Assembly (NCBI RefSeq): GCF_023715525.1
Contig: NZ_JAMBOG010000027.1
Location: forward strand, 1-35,655
Direction of reading: 5' to 3'
Source: Kocuria rosea
GTDB taxonomy: Bacteria; Actinomycetota; Actinomycetes; Actinomycetales; Micrococcaceae
Length of the DNA: 35,655 bases
Shown: positions 1-11,106 of the stretch, in pieces
Layout of the letters: every line of letters begins with the position of its first letter
Position numbering within the stretch: the stretch's first letter is position 1
Position numbers and translations under genes: made by a program
Notes under the pieces: generated by a model
What the model saw: only the letters and a program-made list of their open reading frames with translations
What the model was told of the DNA's origin: nothing
Databases searched by the model: none

Positions 1-1
1 G

Positions 2-910
2 CCGGTCGTGGCCGTCCAGCAGGCCGAGGCGCGGCGGGCGGCGCAGATCGTCGCGGCCGCCGACCGCAACAATCCCGGGGCCGCCGCCCTGGTGCCCGGC
101 TTCCAGTACCAGGGCGACCCCGACGCCGTGAACGTCCCGGTGGTGACCGGCGACTTCTACCAGAAGCCCGGCCTGGGGGAGACGTGCCCGGTGGAGCTGG
201 GCCTGTCCGAGGCCCACCAGGAGTGGTGCTTCGACACCGTGCCCAACGCCGCCCCGGCGGCGACTCTGATGGTGATCGGCAACAGCCACGTGCACATGTG
301 GATGCCGGCCATCGAGCAGCTGGCCCAGGAGCAGAACTGGCGGGTCGTGACCTACATCCGCGGCGCCTGCCTCTACGCCACCGCCGAGGAGCAGGTCGCC
401 GATCACGAGGCGTGCGCCCGCTGGCTGGAGGGCGCCGAGGCGGCCGTGGAGGCCGTGGACCCGGAACTGGTCCTGGTCCAGGGCACCCGCAGCACCGAGC
501 AGAACGAGGAGATGCTCACGCCCGGGACGGAGGCGCGGATCCGGGCCCTGGCCGAGCGCGGCAGCCAGGTCATCGCCGTGCGGGACAACGCTCGATTCGA
601 CTTCCCCCCGGCCTTCTGCGCGGTGGAGAAGGGTGAGGACGACCCCTCCTGCGCGCCCGGCCACGTCGTTCTGGGGCCGGAGAGCCCGCTGCGGCGCGTG
701 GCCGACGAGCTGCCGGGGGTCTCCATGGTCGACATGGGCGACCTGATCTGCCCGGAGGGCAGGTGCACGCCCGTGATCGGCAACGTCTACACCTACTGGG
801 ACACCAACCACCTCACCGTCGAGTACGTGAGGTCGCTGGCCCCGATGTTCACGCAGCGCGTCCGAGAGGCCCTGGCCACCGACGGCACCGAGGTGTCGGC
901 CCTGCCGTGA
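2..910 (+). CDS. SGNH-domain C-terminal part of an OafA-type acyltransferase (5' truncated)
   Basis: The reading frame is open to the window edge, so this is the 3' part of a longer gene. The visible ~302 residues carry an SGNH-hydrolase-like domain: block I reads VIGNSHVHMW (Ser in a GNSH context) and the closing Asp-x-x-His reads DTNHLTVEY near the C-terminus. Cysteines are scattered through the domain (TCPVEL, EWCFDT, GACLY, EACARW), as in secreted or extracytoplasmic versions. In actinobacteria such domains usually form the C-terminal half of membrane acyltransferase-3 proteins that O-acylate cell-wall or exported glycans. The membrane half would lie upstream of the window, so the full-length assignment is inference. 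A stand-alone SGNH esterase is the alternative. The gene ends 90 bp before guaB, which has its own promoter. Confidence 0.7.
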   Translation, partial: PVVAVQQAEARRAAQIVAAADRNNPGAAALVPGFQYQGDPDAVNVPVVTGDFYQKPGLGETCPVELGLSEAHQEWCFDTVPNAAPAATLMVIGNSHVHMWMPAIEQLAQEQNWRVVTYIRGACLYATAEEQVADHEACARWLEGAEAAVEAVDPELVLVQGTRSTEQNEEMLTPGTEARIRALAERGSQVIAVRDNARFDFPPAFCAVEKGEDDPSCAPGHVVLGPESPLRRVADELPGVSMVDMGDLICPEGRCTPVIGNVYTYWDTNHLTVEYVRSLAPMFTQRVREALATDGTEVSALP

Positions 911-2527
<1,617 letters not shown>

Positions 2528-2531
2528 GCAC

Positions 2532-2553
2532 GGTGCCGCGGGCCCGCGGCACC
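2532..2553. terminator. Perfect 22-bp palindrome between guaB and guaB3
   Basis: Two 11-bp arms beginning GGTGCCGCGGG meet with no spacer, giving a strong GC hairpin 4 bp after the guaB stop. No U-tract follows. It could attenuate or stabilise the upstream message rather than fully terminate, since guaB3 follows closely with only its own ribosome binding site. Confidence 0.5.
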
Positions 2554-2570
2554 CGTTCGGAAAGGACCCC

Positions 2571-3692
2571 ATGAGCTACGACATCGAGATCGGCCGGTCG
2601 AAGCGCGCCCGCCGCACCTACTCCCTCGACGAGATCGCCCTCGTCCCCTCGCGCCGCACCCGCGACCCCCAGGACGTCTCCACCGACTGGCAGATCGACG
2701 CCTTCCGGTTCTCCATCCCGTTCCTGGGCGCCCCCATGGACTCGGTCACGTCCCCCGCGACGGCGATCGCCCTGGGCCGGGCCGGGGGACTGGGCGTGCT
2801 CGACCTCGAGGGGCTGTGGACCCGCTACGAGGACCCGCAGCCGGTGCTCGACGAGATCGCCGGCCTGTCGGTCGACGACGCCCCCGCCACGACCCGCCGG
2901 ATGCAGGAGCTCTACGAGGCGCCCGTGCGCCCGGAGCTGATCACCGCCCGGCTCGCGCAGATCCGGGACGCGGGCGTGATCGTGGCCGGGTCCCTGACCC
3001 CGCAGCGCACGGCCGAGCACTACCGGGCCGTCCTGGACGCCGGTGTGGACGTGTTCGTGATCCGCGGGACCACGGTCTCCGCCGAGCACGTCTCCCGCAC
3101 CCAGGAGCCGCTGGACCTCAAGAAGTTCATCTACGACCTCGACGTGCCCGTCATCGTGGGCGGCGCCGCCGGGTACACGCCCGCGCTGCACCTCATGCGC
3201 ACCGGCGCGGCCGGCGTGCTCGTGGGCTTCGGCGGCGGCGCGTCCCTGCGCACGCAGACGACCCTGGGCATCCACGCCGCGATGGCGAGCGCGATCTCCG
3301 ACGTCGCGGCCGCCCGCCGCGACTACCTCGACGAGTCGGGCGGGCGCTACGTGCACGTCATCGCCGACGGCGGGGTCGGGGTGTCCGGGGACATCGTCAA
3401 GGCCCTCGCCATGGGCGCCGACGCCGTGATGCTCGGCACCGCCCTCGCCCGGGCCGAGGAGTCCCCCGGCCAGGGCTGGCACTGGGGCGCCGAGGCCCAC
3501 CACGGGGACCTCCCGCGCGGGCTGCGCACCCGCGTGGGCACCGTGGGCCCCCTGCAGGAGGTCCTCCACGGTCCCTCCCGGCACGTGGACGGGACGTCCA
3601 ACCTCGTGGGCGCCCTGCGCCGCTCCATGGCCACCACCGGCTACCTGGAGCTCAAGGAGTTCCAGCGCGCCGAGGTCGTCATCCGCGGCTGA
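2571..3692 (+). CDS. guaB3: GuaB3-family IMP dehydrogenase-related protein
   Basis: A 373-residue GuaB3-type barrel without CBS domains, starting at ATG 2571 behind GGAAAGGA. It is homologous to GuaB along its length (TYSLDEIALVPSRRT, GAPMDSVTSPATAIALGRAGGLGVLD, IADGGVGVSGDIVKALAMGADAVMLG). The loop that in GuaB reads GPGSICTTR is here GFGGGASLRTQTT, and the translated protein contains no cysteine anywhere. Classical IMP dehydrogenases and GMP reductases both need that Cys. From memory, the mycobacterial GuaB3 loop also lacks it, and a cyanobacterial GuaB3 has been reported to act as a GMP reductase. Calling this one an IMP dehydrogenase is therefore unsafe; its reaction is open. The position beside guaB and upstream of guaA still indicates a role in guanine nucleotide balance. 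Confidence 0.9.
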   Translation: MSYDIEIGRSKRARRTYSLDEIALVPSRRTRDPQDVSTDWQIDAFRFSIPFLGAPMDSVTSPATAIALGRAGGLGVLDLEGLWTRYEDPQPVLDEIAGLSVDDAPATTRRMQELYEAPVRPELITARLAQIRDAGVIVAGSLTPQRTAEHYRAVLDAGVDVFVIRGTTVSAEHVSRTQEPLDLKKFIYDLDVPVIVGGAAGYTPALHLMRTGAAGVLVGFGGGASLRTQTTLGIHAAMASAISDVAAARRDYLDESGGRYVHVIADGGVGVSGDIVKALAMGADAVMLGTALARAEESPGQGWHWGAEAHHGDLPRGLRTRVGTVGPLQEVLHGPSRHVDGTSNLVGALRRSMATTGYLELKEFQRAEVVIRG

Positions 3693-3697
3693 GCCGG

Positions 3698-3745
3698 CCC
3701 GGGCCGCGGGCCGCGCCGCGCCGGCGCGCCCCGGCGCGGCCCGGG
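3698..3745. terminator. GC-rich hairpin after guaB3
   Basis: Eleven-bp arms (3698–3708 CCCGGGCCGCG and 3735–3745) enclose a 26-nt loop that is itself almost pure G+C and can fold further. It begins 6 nt after the guaB3 stop and ends before the SURF1 promoter. There is no U-tract. Confidence 0.5.
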
Positions 3746-3771
3746 ATTGGCGAACGCCCAGGAAGGCGCAC

Positions 3772-3777
3772 TAGCCT
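3772..3777 (+). promoter_or_regulatory. -10 box of the SURF1-like gene, leaderless (TAGCCT)
   Basis: TAGCCT ends 6 nt before the GTG start, so the first transcribed base would be at or near the start codon. A TTGGCG at 3747–3752 is a possible -35 with a 19-nt spacer. Confidence 0.55.
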
Positions 3778-3783
3778 TGACGG

Positions 3784-4743
3784 GTGCTCAAGACCGCCCT
3801 GCGCCCCCGCTCGCTCCTCGTCCTGGTGCTGTGCCTGGGGGCGGCCGTGGCGTTCGTGCTGCTGAGCCAGTGGCAGCTGCGCTCCGGCGAGGAGTCCCGC
3901 ACGGTGGCCGACCCCGCCAAGGACGTCGCCCGCCCGCTCGCCGAGGCGGCCGGGGCGGGCGCCGCCGTGAGCGCCGCGCAGGCCGACCAGCTCGTCACCG
4001 CGACCGGTGCGTACCGGGACGGCTCCACGGTCCTGGTGCCCGGGCGGCTGCAGGACGGCGCCGAGGGCTGGTGGGTCGTCTCCGCGCTGACCCTGCCCGG
4101 CACGGCCGGGCAGTGGCCGGCCGCCGGCGGCGACCTCACGGTGGCCGTGGCGCGCGGCTGGACCGCCGACCCCGCCGCGGTGCCGGACGAGCCGGTGGGC
4201 GCCGTCGACGTCGTCGGCCGCTACCTGCCCCCCGAGGGACCGCTGCCCGCGCCCGGGCTGCCCCGCGGGCAGGTGGGGTCGGTCTCCCCGGCGCAGCTGA
4301 CGAACCTGTGGGACGTCCCCGTCTACCCCGGGTTCGTGACCGCGTTCGCGGAGAACCCCGCCGCCGGGGCCTTCCAGCTCGACGACGGCGGCGCCCTCGC
4401 CGCGCAGCCCGAGCTGCTGAGCCCGGAGCTGTCGCGGCTCGAGATCGACCAGCAGCCCACGGACGAGTCCGTCGACCTGCTCAACCTCTTCTACGCCGTC
4501 GAGTGGGTCGTCTTCGCCGGGTTCGCCCTCTACATCTGGTGGCGGTTCGTGCGCGACGAGCACCTGCGCGGCCAGGACCCCGGCGAGTACTTCTACTTCG
4601 ACGGCGACTACTTCTACGACGACGCCAGCGGGCGCTACTACTACTACGACCCCGAGGCGGGGGAGCACTACTGGTTCGACGACCAGCCCCGCGGCGCCAC
4701 CCAGGACAGGACCCAGGACAGGACCGGAGCCCACCATGACTGA
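3784..4743 (+). CDS. SURF1-family cytochrome oxidase biogenesis protein with aromatic C-terminal tail
   Basis: Predicted two-pass membrane protein of 319 residues. TM1 (about 11–30) ends in FVLLSQWQLR and TM2 (about 236–257) contains FYAVEWVVFAGFALYIWWRF, the signature pair of SURF1/SHY1 proteins that assist cytochrome c oxidase assembly. The domain between them would face outside. After TM2 comes an unusual 57-residue tail (263–319) rich in Tyr, Phe and Asp, with three successive Asp-x-x-[Ser/Ala]-Gly-x-Tyr-Tyr-like units, then a TQDR duplication from a 12-bp tandem repeat at 4699–4722. GTG 3784 is chosen because the -10 box is 6 nt upstream. The stop overlaps the start of the DUF3817 gene by 8 nt, so the two are probably coupled. 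The tail's function is unknown. Confidence 0.85.
   Translation: MLKTALRPRSLLVLVLCLGAAVAFVLLSQWQLRSGEESRTVADPAKDVARPLAEAAGAGAAVSAAQADQLVTATGAYRDGSTVLVPGRLQDGAEGWWVVSALTLPGTAGQWPAAGGDLTVAVARGWTADPAAVPDEPVGAVDVVGRYLPPEGPLPAPGLPRGQVGSVSPAQLTNLWDVPVYPGFVTAFAENPAAGAFQLDDGGALAAQPELLSPELSRLEIDQQPTDESVDLLNLFYAVEWVVFAGFALYIWWRFVRDEHLRGQDPGEYFYFDGDYFYDDASGRYYYYDPEAGEHYWFDDQPRGATQDRTQDRTGAHHD
4699..4722 (+). repeat. 12-bp tandem duplication inside the SURF1 tail
   Basis: Two exact copies of ACCCAGGACAGG encode TQDR-TQDR. The repeat lies just before GGAG (4726–4729), the likely ribosome binding site of the next gene. Confidence 0.85.
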
Positions 4744-5326
4744 CCCCACGCACCCGAGCCCCTCGCCCGCCCCGAAGGAGCGCACCGACGGGGTGCGGGT
4801 CTCCCTCCCCGAGGACGCCGCGCCGGAGCGCGCCGCGGCCCCCGGCCGCGTGCCCGGCCGCGCCGCCGCCCTCCAGCCGCGCCGCCGCTTCGGCGGCACC
4901 GAGGCGCAGATCCGCGGCGCCCTGAAGTTCTACATGGTCTGCGCCTGGATCTCCGGGACGTTCCTGCTGCTGCTCGTCGCGGAGATGATCACCCGCTACG
5001 GCTTCGGCCACGACCTCGTCGCCGGCGGCACGGACCAGCTCACGGGCCGGACCGTGCCCCTGGGCTGGCAGAACCTGGAGCTGGAGAACCTCGCGGGCGG
5101 GGTGAACATCTCCACCTGGATCCTCATCGTCCACGGCTGGTTCTACGTGGTCTACCTCGTCTCCTGCTTCCGGATCTGGACGCTCATGCGCTGGCCCTTC
5201 CCCCAGCTGGTCGTCATGGCCCTCGGCGGCGTGGTGCCGTTCCTGTCCTTCGTCGTGGAGCGCAAGATCCACGCCTCCACCGCCGCGGAGCTGCGGGTGA
5301 ACCCCCGGGCCGCCAAGCGGTACTGA
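4736..5326 (+). CDS. DUF3817 integral membrane protein
   Basis: The 196-residue protein has a Pro/Ala/Arg-rich cytosolic N-terminus (about 1–60) and three predicted membrane helices (about 63–83, 126–148, 153–175), matching DUF3817 proteins (typical motif [10 protein letters not shown]…[10 protein letters not shown]). The biochemical role of DUF3817 is not known to me. ATG 4736 follows GGAG by 6 nt and overlaps the SURF1 stop by 8 nt. Location between SURF1 and guaA is typical of actinobacteria. The short N-terminal extension before helix 1 is longer than in many homologues and could be strain-specific. Confidence 0.85.
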   Translation: MTDPTHPSPSPAPKERTDGVRVSLPEDAAPERAAAPGRVPGRAAALQPRRRFGGTEAQIRGALKFYMVCAWISGTFLLLLVAEMITRYGFGHDLVAGGTDQLTGRTVPLGWQNLELENLAGGVNISTWILIVHGWFYVVYLVSCFRIWTLMRWPFPQLVVMALGGVVPFLSFVVERKIHASTAAELRVNPRAAKRY

Positions 5327-5345
5327 GCCCGTCCCGCCCCTGGCC

Positions 5346-5351
5346 TAGACT
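5346..5351 (+). promoter_or_regulatory. -10 box of guaA, leaderless (TAGACT)
   Basis: TAGACT ends 7 nt before GTG 5359. A GGAGGG sits only 1 nt before the GTG, too close to act as a Shine-Dalgarno, which supports leaderless initiation. Confidence 0.55.
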
Positions 5352-5358
5352 GGAGGGC

Positions 5359-6960
<1,602 letters not shown>

Positions 6961-7001
6961 GCCCCGCGCCTGCCCCGCACGGGCGAGGAACCACCAGCTG
7001 A

Positions 7002-7032
7002 GGTCGAGCGGTCCGCGCAGGGCCGCTCGACC
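7002..7032. terminator. Hairpin downstream of guaA
   Basis: Perfect 10-bp arms GGTCGAGCGG and CCGCTCGACC enclose an 11-nt loop. It lies about 40 nt after the guaA stop and has no U-tract. A second, weaker hairpin (7047–7064, arms CCCGGCC/GGCCGGG) sits immediately before the next gene's ribosome binding site. Confidence 0.5.
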
Positions 7033-7079
7033 GATGCATGACCGGCCCCGGCCGCTGGGCCGGGCGCAGGAGGAGAACC

Positions 7080-10000
7080 ATGTCGATCGGATCCGACCGC
7101 ACCCCCCGGGAGTCGGACACCCACCCGGAGCGGACCCACCGGGTCTCGCTGCAGCCCTGGACCCGCCAGATGGACGCCTACACCGGGCCGGACACGCTGC
7201 TGGACTTCAACCAGGTCGACAACGTCAGCATCGACCTCACCGAGGCGAACTCCTCGGGCCAGGCCCAGCTGCTGATGGGCCGGCCCACCCGCCTGTCCAC
7301 GATCGTCCACGACCCGCAGGCCTACGGGGTCGCCGCCCGGGCCGCCCGCTCGCTGCGCACCAAGATCCACGAGCTGTCGGTCAACCACGGCCTCGACGCC
7401 GCCTACCTCGCCGCCGGCACGGCGTCCTGGCTGGCCCGGCCCCGGGGCTCCGACCCGACGGGCTCGGGGCAGCGGCGCTGGATCGCGCCCGTGCTGCTGG
7501 CGCCCATCACCCTCAAGCCGCGCGCCGACCTCGACGACTTCGAGCTCCAGCTCGTCGGCCCCGCCCGGCTCAACCCCGCCATGGTGCGGCGGCTGGCCGC
7601 GGACCACGGCGTGGACCTGGCCTCCGGGGAGCTCGCCCGCCTCGCCTACGGGACCCGCCGCCTCGACCCCGCCCCCGCCCTGGAGACGCTGCGCACCGTG
7701 GCCGGGGCGGTGCCCGGGATGCACGTCGAGCACAAGCTGCTCGTGTCCACGTTCGCCGACCTCCACGACCGCCCGGCCGACCTGTCGGTCGACGCGCGCA
7801 CGGCCGTGGTCCGGGACCTCGCCCGGCTCAAGGACTCCGCCGTGGGACGGGTCCCGCAGGTCGAGGAGATCACCGCCACCGCGCCCCCGCTCGACGAGCG
7901 CGACCCCGCGGAGGAGCTGCTGCTCGTCGACGCCGACGGCCCGCAGCAGGAGGTGCTGGACCTCGCCGCGCAGGGGCACTCGTTCGTGGTGACCGCCGCA
8001 CCCGGCACCGGGCAGATCGACACCGCGGTCAACACGGTCGGGACCCTCGTGGCCCGCGGCCGGACCGTGCTGGTCCTGGGCGAGCGGCGCACCACGCTGG
8101 CCGCGTTCCGCCGCCGGATGGACGGGCTCGGCCTCGGCACCGCCGTGCTGCCGCTGTCCTCCCAGCTCTCCGACGCCGACGTCGCCCAGCAGCTCATCCG
8201 CGCCGTCTCCCGCAACGAGCGCGCGGAGCGCCCCGAGCTCGAGGAGCTGCACGCGACGCTGCGCAGCTGCCGGGACCGGCTCGCCGCGCACGTCCGCTCG
8301 CTGCACACCGTCCGGCCCCGGTGGTCAGCCTCCCCCTACCAGGCCGTGCAGGCCCTGGCCGAGCTCACCGCCCGACGCCCCGCCCCCGCCACGCCCGTGC
8401 GCTTCCCGCGCTCCGTGCTCGACGGCGTGCACGACCGGGCCGGGATCGTCGCCCGGCTGGAGCGCGCCGCCGAGCTCGGGGCCTTCGACGCGGGCACGCT
8501 CGCGGGCCCGTGGAGCGGGGCCCGCCTGGTCAACGACGACGAGGCCGGCCAGGCCCACCGGCTCGCCCAGTCCCTGCTCCTCGAGCTCACCACCCTCGAG
8601 ACCGGCATGCGCCACGTCCTGGCGACCAGCGGGCTGCGCTCCGGTGCCACCGTGCCCGAGTGGGGCCGGCAGCTGCGCCTGCTCCAGGAGGTCCAGGACT
8701 CCCTCACCCGCTTCACCCCGGACATCTACGACCGGCCGGTGACCGACCTGGTCGCCGCGACCGCGGGCGCGGCCTGGCGCCGCGAGCACGGCATCGACAT
8801 GACGGGGCTGCAGCGCTCGCGGCTGCGCAAGGCCGCCAAGGAGTACATCCGGCACGGGGTCCACCTCTCCGACCTGCACAGCGCGCTGCTGCGGGTGCAG
8901 TCGGAGCGGGAGCGCTGGCAGGAGTGGGCGAGCACGCGGCAGCACCCGGCGGTCTCCGACCGGGTCGACGAGGTCGCGGCGGTGCACGCCCGCTTCGTCG
9001 AGGACCTCGAGGGCCTGGCCATCGCGCTCGATGGCTCGCCGACGGGCGTGGGCCTGCTCGAGCTGCCCGTGGCGCGCCTGCGGGACGTCCTGGACCGGCT
9101 CATCAACGACGAGACCAACCTCGCGACCCTGCCGGAGCGCACCCTCCTGCTGGACGAGCTGCGCGGGCGCGGGATGGGCGAGCTCGTGGACGACCTGGTC
9201 CGGCGCACGGTGCCGCGCGAGCAGGTGCCGGCGGAGTTCGACCTCGCCTGGTGGCAGTCCACGCTCGAGGCCATGGCCACCGGCGACGACTTCCCGGCCG
9301 TGGCCGACGGCCCCGCGCTGCGCCGGATCGAGTCCACGTTCCGCCGCGCCGACGCCGCCCACGTCGCGTCCGGGGCGGGGCGGCTGCTGTGGGAGCTGGC
9401 GGAGCGCTGGCAGCGCTCCGTCCGCCGCTCCCCGCGCGCGGCGGTCGCGCTGCGCACGATGCTGCGGGCGGGGGAGGCCCCCCTCGAGGAGGTCGGCGCC
9501 GCCGCCGGGCACCTCGTCCGCTCCCTCGTGCCGGTGTGGACGGCCAGCCCGCTGGTGCTCTCCGCGGCGCTGCCCGAGGACCACGTCTTCGACGCCGTGG
9601 TGGTGCTCGACGCCGAGAGCTCCCCGCTCGCGGCCGTGCTGCCCGCGCTGACCCGGTGCGACCAGGTGATCGCGTTCGGCGACCCCCACCTGGGCCGCCC
9701 GCAGCCGTTCACCGTGGCGCCCATGGCCGCGACCTCGGCCGGCGCGCAGCCGGTGGTCGAGGTGGACAGCGCCTTCGACGCCCTCTCCCGCGTCGTGCCC
9801 GGGCGCAGCCTGCGGACGATGTACCGCTCGATGGACGAGCAGGTCTTCGGCTACCTCAACGAGCAGTTCTACGGGGGCCGGCTCACCCGGCTGCCGCACG
9901 GGGACTCCGTGACCGGGACGACCCCCGTGCTCGAGGTGGAGTACGTCCCGGACGGGATCGGTGCGTTGACGGCCGGGATCGAGGGGATCCAGGCACCCGC

Positions 10001-10865
10001 CGCCGAGGTGCGCCGGGTGGTGGAGCTCGTGTTCGACCACGCCGCCCGGCACCCGAAGCGGTCCCTCGCCGTGGTCACCGCCAGCGCGGTGCACGCGGCC
10101 CGGATCGCGGAGGCCGTGCGGCAGCGGATGCGGCAGGAGCCCGCGACCGCGGCCTTCTTCGCCCCCGGACCGGAGTCCTTCCGGGTGGTCGACCTGCACC
10201 GGGCGGCGGGGATCGTGCGGGACACCGTCGTCTTCGCCCTCGGCTTCGGCAAGACCGCCAACGGCCGCACCGTGCCCTACCTCGGCGCGCTGTCCGAGAA
10301 GCACGGGCGCCAGCACTTCGTGCTCGGCATGACCCGCGCCCGGCACACGACCCGGATCGTGACGTCCCTGCACCCGGACGAGGTGGAGGGCAAGGGCCTC
10401 CAGCACGGCGCGCGGGACTTCGTGCGCGTGCTGGCCATGCACCTGGGGGAGTGCGCCGGGCACGCGGTCAGCGCCCGGGACACCCACGAGGACGCCCTCG
10501 TGGTCGACCTCGCCCGCCGCCTCGTCGCGCGCGGCGCGTCGGTGCTGCTCGAGTACGCGGGCGTGCTCGACCTGGTCGCCTGGGCGAGCACCGAGTCGAT
10601 GTCCGCGGGGGCGCTGCTGGGCGGGCGGGACCGCGAGGAGGGACGCCCGCTGCGGATCCCGGTGGCCGTCCAGTCCGACGGCTCGGGCACCGGCCTGTCG
10701 GTGCGCGAGCGCTCCCGGCTGCGGCCCCAGCAGCTCGAGCGCACGGGGTGGAACTACCTGACCCTGTGGACCATCGAGGTCTTCACCGACCCCGACACCG
10801 TCGCCGAGCTGATCCGCCGCTACCTCGGGCTGCCCGGCGAGGGGAGGGCCTCCCGTGGCCGCTGA
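7080..10865 (+). CDS. DUF4011 / SF1 helicase-like / nuclease-like fusion with degenerate motifs
   Basis: A 1261-residue cytosolic protein. Residues about 20–190 resemble DUF4011 (LLDFNQVDNVSIDLTEAN, AAYLAAGTASWL, WIAPVLLAPITL, NPAMVRRLAADHGVDL). The core looks like a superfamily 1 helicase: a P-loop position APGTGQID (307–314), a motif II-like VVVLDAES (D844), a motif III-like FGDPHLGRP (D868) and a motif VI-like GMTRARHTTR (R1086, R1088). The Walker A lysine is replaced by Gln312 and the motif II DE pair by DAES, so ATP hydrolysis is doubtful. The last ~130 residues look like a Vsr/MTES_1575-type nuclease fold (VLDLVAW D1164, VQSDG D1200, RTGWNYLTLWTIEVF). This order recalls DUF4011–helicase–Vsr (Hhe) anti-phage proteins, but the location is housekeeping. 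ATG 7080 follows AGGAGGAG (7068–7075). Confidence 0.75.
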   Translation: MSIGSDRTPRESDTHPERTHRVSLQPWTRQMDAYTGPDTLLDFNQVDNVSIDLTEANSSGQAQLLMGRPTRLSTIVHDPQAYGVAARAARSLRTKIHELSVNHGLDAAYLAAGTASWLARPRGSDPTGSGQRRWIAPVLLAPITLKPRADLDDFELQLVGPARLNPAMVRRLAADHGVDLASGELARLAYGTRRLDPAPALETLRTVAGAVPGMHVEHKLLVSTFADLHDRPADLSVDARTAVVRDLARLKDSAVGRVPQVEEITATAPPLDERDPAEELLLVDADGPQQEVLDLAAQGHSFVVTAAPGTGQIDTAVNTVGTLVARGRTVLVLGERRTTLAAFRRRMDGLGLGTAVLPLSSQLSDADVAQQLIRAVSRNERAERPELEELHATLRSCRDRLAAHVRSLHTVRPRWSASPYQAVQALAELTARRPAPATPVRFPRSVLDGVHDRAGIVARLERAAELGAFDAGTLAGPWSGARLVNDDEAGQAHRLAQSLLLELTTLETGMRHVLATSGLRSGATVPEWGRQLRLLQEVQDSLTRFTPDIYDRPVTDLVAATAGAAWRREHGIDMTGLQRSRLRKAAKEYIRHGVHLSDLHSALLRVQSERERWQEWASTRQHPAVSDRVDEVAAVHARFVEDLEGLAIALDGSPTGVGLLELPVARLRDVLDRLINDETNLATLPERTLLLDELRGRGMGELVDDLVRRTVPREQVPAEFDLAWWQSTLEAMATGDDFPAVADGPALRRIESTFRRADAAHVASGAGRLLWELAERWQRSVRRSPRAAVALRTMLRAGEAPLEEVGAAAGHLVRSLVPVWTASPLVLSAALPEDHVFDAVVVLDAESSPLAAVLPALTRCDQVIAFGDPHLGRPQPFTVAPMAATSAGAQPVVEVDSAFDALSRVVPGRSLRTMYRSMDEQVFGYLNEQFYGGRLTRLPHGDSVTGTTPVLEVEYVPDGIGALTAGIEGIQAPAAEVRRVVELVFDHAARHPKRSLAVVTASAVHAARIAEAVRQRMRQEPATAAFFAPGPESFRVVDLHRAAGIVRDTVVFALGFGKTANGRTVPYLGALSEKHGRQHFVLGMTRARHTTRIVTSLHPDEVEGKGLQHGARDFVRVLAMHLGECAGHAVSARDTHEDALVVDLARRLVARGASVLLEYAGVLDLVAWASTESMSAGALLGGRDREEGRPLRIPVAVQSDGSGTGLSVRERSRLRPQQLERTGWNYLTLWTIEVFTDPDTVAELIRRYLGLPGEGRASRGR

Positions 10866-11106
10866 GCACGGGCCCCGCCCCGAGCCCCTTCCCGGGGAGC
10901 GCCGCGGCACCGGGACCTCCGCCGGACGGCCCGCCGCGCGGCGGGGCCCCCGCCGGGCCACGGGGGGCACGGTCTCCGGGGCGGAGCCGCGCCTTCCCGG
11001 GCTGCCCGGGCCCGAGACCGAGACGGGCGAGGAGGCGCGCGAGCGTGCCGGTGAGCACGCCCGGGAGGAGTGGCTCAGGGCCCAGCGCCCTCCGCACTGG
11101 GGCTGA
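10855..11106 (+). CDS. Small uncharacterised protein coupled to the DUF4011 gene
   Basis: An 83-residue Pro/Arg/Gly-rich protein starting at GTG 10855, overlapping the upstream stop by 11 nt and preceded by GAGGGGAGGG inside the upstream gene. The N-terminal part is low complexity; the C-terminal 30 residues form an acidic/basic amphipathic stretch ending EEWLRAQRPPHWG, an ending I believe recurs in small micrococcal proteins (from memory, not checked). No function can be assigned. Its last 32 nt overlap the convergent SAF gene, which argues some caution. It is plausibly the true second gene of a two-gene operon. Confidence 0.55.
   Translation: MAAEHGPRPEPLPGERRGTGTSAGRPAARRGPRRATGGTVSGAEPRLPGLPGPETETGEEARERAGEHAREEWLRAQRPPHWG

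Noticed and set aside
7080-10865. Complete anti-phage defence island around the DUF4011 protein
   Set aside because: Neighbours are housekeeping genes (guaA, fmdB, 5-FCL, galU), there is no toxin, methylase or mobile element, and key helicase residues are missing.
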